Below, piece after piece: positions 1 to 7,113 of a stretch of DNA of 24,288 nt. Each line of letters opens with the position of its first letter. Position 1 is the stretch's first letter. The stretch spans positions 1-24,288 of the forward strand of contig JBEKYD010000095.1 of NCBI GenBank assembly GCA_049511335.1, written 5' to 3'. Source of the DNA: JBEKYD01 sp049511335. Its GTDB lineage: Bacteria > Acidobacteriota > Terriglobia > Bryobacterales > Bryobacteraceae. Position numbers and translations under genes: made by a program. A model generated the notes under the pieces. It made no database searches. It had not been told where the DNA came from and saw nothing but the letters and a program-made list of their open reading frames with translations.

Positions 1-491
1 GTCGAACCAGTCGGACCGGCCTTCGCGGCGCCATTCGCCTCGATTTCAATTCCCGGCCAGACGCCTTGGTAAGTGCCAATGATAGGAGCTTTGGATGCGA
101 GCGGCAGATGGTCGCGCGCCGTCAACTGAATTACGGGCGCGTTTCCCGCCGCCCGCCCGACCGCGGCCACGGTATCGTCCGGAAAGCTGCCCTCCAGCAC
201 CACGCCCGTCACGCCAGCCGAAAGCGCCTTGCGAGCCGCGGCGACTACATCTCCAGTGCCGGGGATCACCGCCAGCAGCACCAATCCGCGGCTCGCCGCC
301 GCTGTCACGAAATCGGCGCTATAGGTTTTCAGCAGAAGGCAATTGATGGGGCTGTCGTCCAGCAGCTCCAGCGATTGTGCGTCGGACCACGGCCAGCGCG
401 CGGGAACCCAGTCGGATGGTTTCGGCGCCGCGGCAGCCACCAGTGACGCCAAACTCAATAATGCCGCCCAACGCATCGCCAGCATCCGCAT
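1..491 (-). CDS. Exported protein of unknown function, N-terminal part (runs off window start)
   Basis: This minus-strand frame stays open from an ATG at 491 to the window edge, giving about 163 residues, so the C-terminus is missing. It begins with a short basic segment and a hydrophobic stretch (MRMLAMRWAALLSLASLVAA) typical of a Sec signal peptide, followed by a mature region starting near KPSDWVPARWPWSD. The rest alternates hydrophobic strand-like segments (LVLLAVIPGT, GVVLEG) with Ala/Gly-rich helices, which suggests an alpha/beta fold. I recognise no catalytic motif and assign no function. ATGs at 485 and 476 are alternative starts, and no strong ribosome site separates them. It is divergent from the DUF362 gene across about 185 bp. 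The signal peptide makes a periplasmic or secreted location likely; the enzyme class is open. Confidence 0.7.
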   Translation of the reverse strand, partial: MRMLAMRWAALLSLASLVAAAAPKPSDWVPARWPWSDAQSLELLDDSPINCLLLKTYSADFVTAAASRGLVLLAVIPGTGDVVAAARKALSAGVTGVVLEGSFPDDTVAAVGRAAGNAPVIQLTARDHLPLASKAPIIGTYQGVWPGIEIEANGAAKAGPTGS

Positions 492-512
492 ATATTACTA
501 CTATCTCAGGTG

Positions 513-532
513 GCACGGGCTTTAGCCTGTGC
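513..532. repeat. Short palindromic hairpin in divergent intergenic region
   Basis: Eight-base arms (GCACGGGC and GCCTGTGC) around a TTTA loop form a stem with one G-U pair. It lies between the divergent start codons at 491 and 677. It resembles the short dispersed palindromes common between genes in this phylum, but only one copy is seen here. Confidence 0.45.
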
Positions 533-591
533 TCTTCCCGATGTGCAGACCGCCCGCGCTTGTGCCATATTGGTACATATGTGGATGCTGG

Positions 592-610
592 CGGCCTCGT
601 GGGGAGGCCG
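592..610. repeat. Hairpin in the presumed DUF362 leader
   Basis: Perfect 7-bp arms (CGGCCTC and GAGGCCG) flank a 5-base loop about 65 bases before the DUF362 start. If transcribed it would fold in the 5' leader. There is no T-run, so a terminator reading is weak. Confidence 0.35.
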
Positions 611-676
611 GGAAAAACTTCTGCGTGTCCTCCCAAATACTTTCGAGCATCCTCACCATCGGATTGGAGTTGTAGC

Positions 677-1801
677 ATGACTCGACGTGAATGGCTGGCA
701 ATGATTAGTTCCGCGCCGCTGGTGCGCGCCGCGGGAAGCTCCAATGCTCCCGCCGCGCCGGTGTCCATCGCCAAATGCGCTTCCTACGATGAGGACATCA
801 CGGCGAAGCTGGGGATCATGTTCGATCAGTTGGGCGGTCTCGAAAAGCTGGTGCGCAATAAGACCGTCACCATCAAGTTGAATATGACGGGCGCTCCGAG
901 CCTGCGCATCCACGGCATGGCTCCCGCGCTGACGCACTACGTGCACCCTAAACTGGTCGGCGCCACTGCCTACCACCTGGGCCGCGCCGGCGCCAAACGG
1001 ATCCGCTTCGTGGAGAGCTCCTGGGCCACCGCCGGTCCGCTGGAAGAGGTCATGCTGGATTCGGGATGGAATCCGCGGGCGATCGTTTCGGCCGCCAATG
1101 GGGTGGAGTTTGAAAACACCAACGCTCTCGGCAAGAGCAAGAGCTACGCGCGATTCACGGTGCCGGGCAGCGCCTACATGTATCCGGCGTTCGACCTGAA
1201 CCGCGCCTACCAAGACACCGACGTGTTCGTGAGCCTGGCCAAGCTAAAGAACCACGCAACCTGCGGCGTGACGCTCTCTCTGAAGAACTGTTTCGGCAGT
1301 CTGCCGGCGTCCATTTACGGTAACGATTCCGGCGTGGATGAGCCCAATGAGAACCCCAAGAGCGGGCGGGATGCGGTGGGCCACCGCGGCCGGCGCCAGC
1401 CTTCCAAATCGGCGCCTCAGGAGCTGCACTTCGGCGCCAATACGGACCCTGGCTACCGCGTGCCGCACATCGTAGCGGACCTGGTGGCGGCGCGCCCGAT
1501 CCACCTGGCGATCGTCGATGGAGTCGAGAGCATCGCCGGTGGAGAGGGCCCTTGGGTTCGCGGCGTGCATGTGGTGAAGCCTGGAATCATGCTTGCCGGT
1601 TTGAACCCGGTATGTGCCGATGCGGTAGCCACCGCGGTGATGGGCTACAACCCGCGGTCGGTGCGTGGCACGGCGCCGTTTAGGACCTGCGACAACACGC
1701 TGCTGCTGGCCGAAGCCCACGGAATCGGCACCACGGATCTGAAGCGCATCGAAGTGCGCGGCACGACCATCGAGCAAGCGTTATACCGCTTCGACTCTTA
1801 A
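677..1801 (+). CDS. DUF362 domain-containing protein with Tat-like leader
   Basis: The protein has 374 residues. I chose the ATG at 677 rather than the longer open frame from 377 because GGAG lies seven bases upstream and the N-terminus TRREWLAMISSAPL is a twin-arginine leader; the upstream extension is low-complexity and overlaps the divergent gene. The body fits DUF362: VTIKLNM near residue 65, then DVFVSLAKLKNHATCGVTLS followed by LKNCFGSLP in the middle, which is the family's conserved lysine/histidine/asparagine core, and IVDGVESIAGGEGPW later. DUF362 proteins are often annotated as iron-sulfur cluster-binding, but I see no four-cysteine ferredoxin cluster here. Its substrate is unknown. 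A Tat leader would place it folded in the periplasm, possibly with a cofactor. Family assignment is confident; role is not. Confidence 0.88.
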   Translation: MTRREWLAMISSAPLVRAAGSSNAPAAPVSIAKCASYDEDITAKLGIMFDQLGGLEKLVRNKTVTIKLNMTGAPSLRIHGMAPALTHYVHPKLVGATAYHLGRAGAKRIRFVESSWATAGPLEEVMLDSGWNPRAIVSAANGVEFENTNALGKSKSYARFTVPGSAYMYPAFDLNRAYQDTDVFVSLAKLKNHATCGVTLSLKNCFGSLPASIYGNDSGVDEPNENPKSGRDAVGHRGRRQPSKSAPQELHFGANTDPGYRVPHIVADLVAARPIHLAIVDGVESIAGGEGPWVRGVHVVKPGIMLAGLNPVCADAVATAVMGYNPRSVRGTAPFRTCDNTLLLAEAHGIGTTDLKRIEVRGTTIEQALYRFDS

Positions 1802-1810
1802 TCCGGATTG

Positions 1811-1833
1811 GTAGGGCGCACCCCCGGTCCCGC
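1811..1833. repeat. Possible degenerate half-copy of the GTAGGGCG repeat
   Basis: This 23-base stretch begins GTAGGGCGCACCCCC, close to the terminal sequence of the inverted-repeat element at 12214-12330. It sits just after the DUF362 stop. No matching right end is seen nearby, so it is at most a fragment. Confidence 0.3.
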
Positions 1834-1953
1834 ACTTCTCGCCAAAGATCAAGTCTCCGATGTGGGCGACGAGCCGCGAGGGCTGGCCGCGGATGAGAAC
1901 GCACAATTACCGCAGTCCCAACACCGGAAGCGAACCTGCGATGATAAAGCACG

Positions 1954-2775
1954 ATGGCAATTGCAAACTGGTATTCAAAGCTGGCCGCCGCGGCCATGCT
2001 GCTGGCCGCAAGCACCATTCAGGCGCAGACCATGCCGCCCGCGCCTTCCGACGGCCTCGGGACCACGAACGCCCCAAACCTGCTTGAGGTTGTGCCGCCG
2101 GCGCCCGTGGCCGGCGATCCACGCGACCTGGCCGACCGCGCCATTTTTCGCACCACCCGAACCGCCGAGAACTCTCCCCGATGGACGCTGGCGCAGCACG
2201 ACGCCGACTACTCCGTTCCCGGGCTGCTCCGCGCATTTGCCTGTGCGCTGGGCTCGGCGCCCGACGACCGCAACGCTCCGCGGCTCACTGCGCTGCTGGT
2301 TCGCGCCATTGCCGAATGCAACCTAACCTCGGGCAGCGTCAAGGAACGATACCGGCGCAAGCGCCCTTTTCTGGTGGATGACGGCCCCATCTGCGTCGCG
2401 CGCGATGCGTTTATGGTGGGCTCTTTCGACTACCCGTCGGGGCATTCCACGCTGGGTTGGGCGACCGGCCTCATTTTGGCGGAGTTGGAGCCGGACCGCG
2501 CCTCCGACATTCTTGCCCGCGCGCGGGCCTATGGCGACAGCCGCATCTTTTGCGGCGTCCACACGGCGAGCGCCGTCGAGGCTGGGCGCATCGTGGCGGC
2601 CTCCGTGGTGGCGACGCTCAATGGATCGCCGGCGTTTCGCGCCGAGATGCAAGCGGCCGGGAAAGAACTGGCCGCGCTGCGCAAGGCCCAGGGGCCCGAC
2701 CAAGCATCCTGTAAATTGGAAACCCAGCTTGTCGACCAAAGCCCTTACTCGGCCCATCCGGGCGAGCCGCGGTAG
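1954..2775 (+). CDS. PAP2-superfamily class A acid phosphatase-like secreted protein
   Basis: The protein has 273 residues with an N-terminal signal peptide (LAAAAMLLAASTIQAQ). It carries the three blocks of the PAP2 phosphatase active site in order: K130-x6-R137-P138 (KERYRRKRP), PSGH at 161-164, and SR-x5-H at 196-203. Class A non-specific acid phosphatases (PhoN/PhoC type) share this arrangement and hydrolyse phosphomonoesters in the periplasm through a phospho-histidine intermediate. In the third block the Asp that normally follows the His by four positions is Ala207 (HTASAVEAG), although the nucleophile His203 remains. Length and spacing fit the class. The gene follows the DUF362 gene by about 150 bp and converges on the S53 protease gene. 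No clear ribosome site precedes the chosen ATG. Confidence 0.85.
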   Translation: MAIANWYSKLAAAAMLLAASTIQAQTMPPAPSDGLGTTNAPNLLEVVPPAPVAGDPRDLADRAIFRTTRTAENSPRWTLAQHDADYSVPGLLRAFACALGSAPDDRNAPRLTALLVRAIAECNLTSGSVKERYRRKRPFLVDDGPICVARDAFMVGSFDYPSGHSTLGWATGLILAELEPDRASDILARARAYGDSRIFCGVHTASAVEAGRIVAASVVATLNGSPAFRAEMQAAGKELAALRKAQGPDQASCKLETQLVDQSPYSAHPGEPR

Positions 2776-2843
2776 GAACGGGCTCGCCAGGTTCGCCTGT
2801 CGCGTAGGGTTCGGTTTCGCAATTACGGTTACATATTCGGCAG

Positions 2844-2905
2844 CCGCTCCCTGACGGCCGCGGTTCGGTGTCGCGCGTTTCTGAGCCGCGACCGTCAGGG
2901 AGCGG
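2844..2905. repeat. Long imperfect palindrome between convergent genes (CCTGACGGTCGCGGCTC family)
   Basis: The arms at 2844-2866 and 2883-2905 pair over 23 positions with one mismatch and one G-U pair; the outer 14 bp are perfect. The 16-base loop is GTGTCGCGCGTTTCTG-like. Read on the minus strand, 17 bases of the right arm (2883-2899) recur exactly at 12566-12582, so this is a dispersed repeat. It lies between the convergent phosphatase and S53 genes and could terminate both transcripts, but it has no T-tract. Confidence 0.75.
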
Positions 2906-2950
2906 TTGCCGGAGTTCGTCGATTACGCTCCAAAGCTATTCGACGCTCGT

Positions 2951-5422
2951 CTACTGCGTGCTAGTCTGTTGCGGCAGGAAAGGGACCGCGATTTGCCGCG
3001 TCCACGCCGATCCGTCGGTATCCCGGCCGGTGAATACCATCACGACCGTCGATGGCACGGCAATGTTCGCCGCCTGCAAATTTGCCGAAAGATTGCCGTG
3101 GGCGGGCAGCGCCGTGCTGCCGAAGAAGTTCGCGATCGAGGCCGAGTAGCTCACTCCGGCGAAAGTGAACCCGGTCAGCGTGGTCGCCACGCCAGCGGTT
3201 TCGTTCAGTTGGATGGTGAAAGAGAACGTGGCGCCATTCGCATTGGGCGCCTGCTGGCAGACCGGATCGGGCGTCACCGTCAGCGTCACCGCGGAGGTTG
3301 CCGTGGGAGCGCCGACACCGAGCGATACCGTTGCCGATGAGGAGCCGAACGTGGGGCTGCCACCGTAGTAAGCCTCGACGGTGTTATTGGCCGCGAGCAA
3401 CTGGCCGCCGAAAACCGTAATCGACGCGCTGGCGGTTCCTCCGGACCCGGAGAGCGCCGCGGCGCCCAGTGAGATATTTCCCGCCGTGAAAGAAACCGCT
3501 CCGGTGGGTGACGCGGTTCCGCTTTGAGCCTTCACGGTCGCCGTCAGCACCGCCGATCCCCCCGCTGTGATGGTGGCCGGATTCGCGGCGACGGTAGTCG
3601 TGGTGGAAGCAACCGGAATGCCGCCCCACGCGGTGATCAGGTTGTATGCATCCACCGAACCCAGTCCCGTCACAAGGTCGTAACCCACACCGGCCGTGTA
3701 CCCCAATTGACCGTTGGCGCAGTTCGGCGTGCCGGTCTGGCACGGAACGATGTTGTTTCCCGCGGTGACGTCGTGAAAAATGCCGGGCGTGCCCGCGGCC
3801 GCCGTCGCGTACAGCTTCGGGTTGATGTTGCCGACACCGGCTTTCGCTTGCACCTTGTTCTGCACCAAATACTGATTGAGTACAGCGACCATTCCAGCGA
3901 AAGACGGCGCCGCGGCCGACGTGCCGCCCACCCCAATCCCGAACCCCTCCGCAATGACGATGTAGGGGTCGTGGGCGCCCGATGCGGCCAGGGCGATATC
4001 GGGCACATCGCGCACGCCATCGTTGGGAACGCCGGGACCGATTTGCCAGGCGGGTTTCTTGTACACCGAACTCATTCCGCCTCCGCTAGCCGCAATCGTT
4101 CCCCCTTGTGCCTCGCTCGCCGCTGTGTCGTTCCATGCGATCTCGGGGATATAGGAGAGGCCCGAAGCGCCATAGGGCCCGTTGCTGCCGCTCCAATACG
4201 CGCCGCTGCCCTCGTTGAATTCCGTGCCGCCCACCGCGGTGATCTCTGGAACGCTGGCCGGCAGGCTGACTCCCAGACCCTGGGTTGCCGTCGCGACCTG
4301 GTAATCGCAGCCGGCCGCTCCCGAATCGCCCGACGATGCCAGCCAGGTAATTCCCAGCGCGTTGCCTTTCTGTGCCTCTGCCTCATAAGTGGAAAGGCTC
4401 ATCCGGTTGGCGGCCACGGTGTATTCGCATAGCCCAAAGCTCTCGCTGATCACCGGCGCCAGGTTGTTGTCGATCGCATAGTAAGCCGAGTAATCCGCGT
4501 CTTCGCTGTAAACGAAGATCAGCGTTGCATATCGAGCCACCGCGCCTGACCATTCCAGATCCAGGTCCGCCTCCATTTCGTCGTCGCTGCCGATCCCCGG
4601 GTATGTGCCGGTGGGAACCATCTGTATGGTGGTCGGGGGAAGACCCCAGGTGGTGCGGAACGCCGCGATGTCTTTGGGATCGATGTCGCTCTGTCCGACA
4701 ATCGCGATGCTCTGGCCTGCTCCCATGTATCCGTAGCCATAGAGAGGAGCGAGATCGTAAATGGCCACGAGATCGTCCGGCAGTAGGTAATGACTGCCGT
4801 CAGTCGCGGTATAGTTCGGAAACACTTGCTTCCGCGGCGCCCTTGGGTGAAAGTCGTGGAGCCCCATGATACCCGCCACCAGCGGCTCGATGGCTGCCGG
4901 CAACGACAGATCCGTGGCGTTGGCGAAATGAATTTCGGCGCCCACCTGGTAGCGGTGGATCCGGGTATGGAGTGCCGCCTCGACCTGGCTCGCCGTGCCG
5001 CTGAAACTGATAAAATCGCGGCCGCGTGCGGTGTACCGGATGGCGAATCCCTGAGAGCGCAACCAGAAGGCGATTTTGTCCAAATCGGCCGCACTCGCCC
5101 CGAACCGGTCGGCGTAGGTCTCCGGCGTCAACCAATTGTGATAGTTCGGCGATGCCGGGTCCTGCTGTTCCGCCAGCAATTGTTCGAGAGCGGCTTGCCG
5201 ATCGGCCGGCGGCTTCAGCATCAGGGTGATGTTCCCGAGCGGGAAATCGGCTTCCACCGCCCCAAGGTCGTGCTTCGGCTGCGCCTGAGCCGGAACGCTG
5301 CCTCGAATGACTACGGAATGGCGGGAATCGATCGCGCCAGCAATGCGATCCTGCTGGGCCGGTAGCACGGCCGCAAACACGCAGAGTAAGAGTACGGCAC
5401 GGGCGCCGGTGCGCAATACCAT
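2951..5422 (-). CDS. S53 family peptidase (sedolisin/kumamolisin type) with C-terminal Ig-like domain
   Basis: The 823-residue protein begins with a signal peptide (about 1-22). A pro-kumamolisin activation domain follows (about 50-195, including PNYHNWLTPETYADRFG), then the serine-carboxyl catalytic domain (about 210-600). The catalytic pair Glu284 and Asp288 lies in EMEADLDLEW, the oxyanion Asp366 in SSGDSGAAG, and the nucleophile Ser502 in GGTSAAAPSFAG. Calcium-site residues are in FHDVTAGNN and GYDLVTGLG. Residues about 605-705 form a bacterial Ig-like repeat (TITAGGSAVLTATV, SPTGAVSFTAG), with a further beta-rich tail. Such enzymes are secreted acid endopeptidases that self-process. The AAGGAG at the start is only about two bases from the ATG, so the in-frame TTG at 5416, with better spacing, is a possible alternative start. 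Confidence 0.95.
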   Translation of the reverse strand: MVLRTGARAVLLLCVFAAVLPAQQDRIAGAIDSRHSVVIRGSVPAQAQPKHDLGAVEADFPLGNITLMLKPPADRQAALEQLLAEQQDPASPNYHNWLTPETYADRFGASAADLDKIAFWLRSQGFAIRYTARGRDFISFSGTASQVEAALHTRIHRYQVGAEIHFANATDLSLPAAIEPLVAGIMGLHDFHPRAPRKQVFPNYTATDGSHYLLPDDLVAIYDLAPLYGYGYMGAGQSIAIVGQSDIDPKDIAAFRTTWGLPPTTIQMVPTGTYPGIGSDDEMEADLDLEWSGAVARYATLIFVYSEDADYSAYYAIDNNLAPVISESFGLCEYTVAANRMSLSTYEAEAQKGNALGITWLASSGDSGAAGCDYQVATATQGLGVSLPASVPEITAVGGTEFNEGSGAYWSGSNGPYGASGLSYIPEIAWNDTAASEAQGGTIAASGGGMSSVYKKPAWQIGPGVPNDGVRDVPDIALAASGAHDPYIVIAEGFGIGVGGTSAAAPSFAGMVAVLNQYLVQNKVQAKAGVGNINPKLYATAAAGTPGIFHDVTAGNNIVPCQTGTPNCANGQLGYTAGVGYDLVTGLGSVDAYNLITAWGGIPVASTTTTVAANPATITAGGSAVLTATVKAQSGTASPTGAVSFTAGNISLGAAALSGSGGTASASITVFGGQLLAANNTVEAYYGGSPTFGSSSATVSLGVGAPTATSAVTLTVTPDPVCQQAPNANGATFSFTIQLNETAGVATTLTGFTFAGVSYSASIANFFGSTALPAHGNLSANLQAANIAVPSTVVMVFTGRDTDGSAWTRQIAVPFLPQQTSTQ

Positions 5423-5536
5423 GACTCCTTGTACCGCTGAAAGCTAAGGAGTGTCTATTACCAAAAGGTATACAAACGGATATAGCCGGAGGTAATGTGC
5501 GCCGCAGAGCGGACGGGGAATCGGCGCAGAAAACCA

Positions 5537-5626
5537 GGTGGGACAGACGATCGTTTTTTGTCGTCTGTCGAGCGTTGCGGCCCGGCGAGACCTGACAGAC
5601 CACGAAAAACGATGGTCTGTCCCACC
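5537..5626. repeat. GGTGGGACAGAC palindromic element, copy A
   Basis: This is a 90-bp inverted repeat whose ends are GGTGGGACAGAC and GTCTGTCCCACC. Each half is itself a hairpin: GACAGACGA pairs with TCGTCTGTC on the left, and GACAGACCA with TGGTCTGTC on the right, each around an A/T-rich loop (TCGTTTTTTG and CGAAAAACGA). The whole can fold as one long cruciform or as two side-by-side stems. Related copies lie at 14874-14974 and 15148-15175. It sits upstream of the S53 gene, between it and the deacylase stub. Confidence 0.85.
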
Positions 5627-5652
5627 GCTGAATCACCCAAACATGGCTCTGC

Positions 5653-6015
5653 TCATTGCTCCGAGCCAGACTTGCGCCGCACGCCCTTGCCTGGAGCGGC
5701 GCCTTCCACCGGCGCGCCGTCGCGCACCACCGGCGTGCCGGCCACCAGCACGAAACGAATGCCTTCCGAATACTGGGCTGGGTCTTGGAAGGTGGCGCGG
5801 TCGATCGCGCGCGCCGCGTCAAACACCGTCACATCGGCATCGGCGCCTACTTCGATCCGCCCCTTGGCTGCGGTGCCCAGCCGGCCGGCAGGCTGCGCGG
5901 TCATGCGATTCAGGGCGTCCATCAAGGTCAACACGTGCTGCTCGCGCACATACCGGCCGAGGACGCGCGCGTACGTCCCGGCGGCCCGCGGATGGCCTTT
6001 TCCACGATCCAGAAT
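5653..6015 (-). pseudogene. C-terminal stub of N-acyl-D-amino-acid deacylase (amidohydrolase family)
   Basis: About 120 residues remain of an enzyme family normally near 500 residues. The readable part starts after an in-frame TAA at 6016-6018 and runs ILDRGKGHPRAAGTYARVLG, then LGRYVREQ, then MTAQPAGRLG, ADADVTVFDAARAIDRATF, and QYSEGIRFVLVAGTPVVRDG to the stop. These match the C-terminal end of D-aminoacylase and N-acyl-D-glutamate deacylase proteins, which release free D-amino acids from their N-acyl forms. The metal-binding N-terminal barrel residues are absent, and no upstream frame carries them. A GTG at 5949 could start a 98-residue product, but that product would lack the active site. 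Upstream lies the nuclease-like block, so the stub probably marks an insertion or deletion breakpoint. Confidence 0.8.
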
Positions 6016-6140
6016 TTATGATCAATGCCGCATCCAAAACTCGCACCATTTGATTATCGGCCATCGGTGTGTACGCTCGAGAACAACTTGCCCCTGGCTC
6101 GCGACTCATAAGTGCATCGCGCTTGCACAACGAGCGATCT

Positions 6141-6386
6141 TCAGCCGAGCGATCTCAGGTGCTCGGGAAGAAAGTGGAGTGGCGTACTTGTGATGCGCTG
6201 GCCGCCGAAAAGGCGCTTTCCCGCCTCCACGTGGGCTTGTGTCGGTCTAACGCCCGGCCGGGAAAGGGCGACCTCGTAGCCGCTATTGTCGCGATCCACC
6301 ATGAGGAGGCACTTGGGTTTGTCGTAAAAAGCCATAGCACCACCCATAAGCACCATCATCCTCGACAGCAACTCTGCTCGCTCCAC
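6141..6386 (-). CDS. C-terminal segment of the nuclease-like protein in a shifted frame
   Basis: An 81-residue frame opens in the -1 phase near 6405 and ends at 6141; a GTG at 6386 could initiate it. It reads ERAELLSRMMVLMGGAMAFY, then KPKCLLMVDRD, then a polar tail ending HFLPEHLRSLG. The upstream in-frame codons (LLASKNVERAELLS) continue naturally from the end of the neighbouring frame (GEEKELFSF), whereas that neighbour's own last residues (WRQRTWSEQSCCRG) look like out-of-frame noise. The simplest reading is one protein of about 300 residues broken by a single-base loss near 6398-6404. A separate overlapping gene is less likely. No function is assigned to this segment. Confidence 0.5.
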   Translation of the reverse strand: MERAELLSRMMVLMGGAMAFYDKPKCLLMVDRDNSGYEVALSRPGVRPTQAHVEAGKRLFGGQRITSTPLHFLPEHLRSLG

Positions 6387-7042
6387 GTTCTTTGACGCCA
6401 GAAGCTAAACAGCTCCTTTTCCTCACCTATCAGCCGGAGATCGGCTGGCGGAAGCGTTCGCCTCGCCGCCAGGTAGTCCATCAGCTCCGACACGCTTCTC
6501 AATTGAACCGCCAGGTTCAGAAAGTCGTTGACCGAAAGATAGGTGATTGGTACTCCATCGTGGTCGAGCGGCAGACTCTCGACGTCGGGCTGCAGATCCA
6601 CCGGCTGGAAAACCTCTACCGTTACGATGCTGTGTTGAATCGGAGGCAGGCCGCCTCGAAACTCCACATGTCCTTGTCGCGGATGATCGCACCAGACCGG
6701 GAAATCTCTTCGGCGTGTGAATGCACGGCGTGCCTGAGACCAGCCTTCCTTCGCCTTCTTCCGAGCCCACAACTCAGCCTTCTGTCGTGTCCGGGCACTC
6801 GGATCTTCCTGACACTTCTGTTCGACAAGGATACCGGTCCCTCGGTGAAGAATTAGGAAGTCAGCGACCTGTTCCTGTTTTCGGCGCTCCGACGTCCGCA
6901 CGTTTCGAAACACAAACTCGGAAACGAACGGAAGTGACAGGAACTCGAGCACCGGTGGGATGTCGGTGGTATCGATGTCTCGGTCTTTCATCCGCCTGAG
7001 AGCACGGATTTCATTCGCTTGAGCGCTTTTGACTCTTCGCAT
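6356..7042 (-). CDS. PD-(D/E)XK-like nuclease-domain hypothetical protein (apparently frameshifted)
   Basis: The frame encodes 228 residues from an ATG preceded by AAAGGCGAG at good spacing. Residues 58-76 (EQVADFLILHRGTGILVEQK) give an Asp61...Glu74-x-Lys76 pattern after a predicted beta hairpin, the signature of the PD-(D/E)XK nuclease fold, followed by a basic helix-rich stretch (ARTRQKAELWARKKAKEGWS). The first 30 residues (ALRRMKDRDIDTTDIPP) resemble the DEDIDxSDIPP block of BrnA-type antitoxins, but that is a short match. The last 14 residues are probably out of frame, and the true C-terminus is likely encoded at 6141-6405. By eye the base composition is lower in GC than its neighbours, which fits horizontal acquisition. 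Target and role are unknown; an intact protein could act on nucleic acid. Confidence 0.6.
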   Translation of the reverse strand: MRRVKSAQANEIRALRRMKDRDIDTTDIPPVLEFLSLPFVSEFVFRNVRTSERRKQEQVADFLILHRGTGILVEQKCQEDPSARTRQKAELWARKKAKEGWSQARRAFTRRRDFPVWCDHPRQGHVEFRGGLPPIQHSIVTVEVFQPVDLQPDVESLPLDHDGVPITYLSVNDFLNLAVQLRSVSELMDYLAARRTLPPADLRLIGEEKELFSFWRQRTWSEQSCCRG

Positions 7043-7113
7043 ATGCTCGCCTTTCGCGCGCGATTGCCTTTCGTGCCGAAATCAGCCGGATCACCTCATC
7101 GCTAGCTTAGCTG

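Noticed and set aside
377..676. N-terminal extension of the DUF362 frame
   Set aside because: It overlaps the divergent exported-protein gene, has low-complexity sequence, and the ATG at 677 has a ribosome site and a Tat leader.
2844..2905. Rho-independent terminator
   Set aside because: The stem is strong and well placed between convergent genes, but no T-tract follows on either strand and the core recurs elsewhere, so it is listed as a repeat.
3524..4432. Long plus-strand frame opposite the S53 protease
   Set aside because: Antisense shadow of a gene with complete catalytic residues; Arg/Gly/His-rich with no motif.
6016..6140. Upstream remnant of the deacylase or another gene on the minus strand
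   Set aside because: None of the frames continues the deacylase sequence or shows a recognisable motif.
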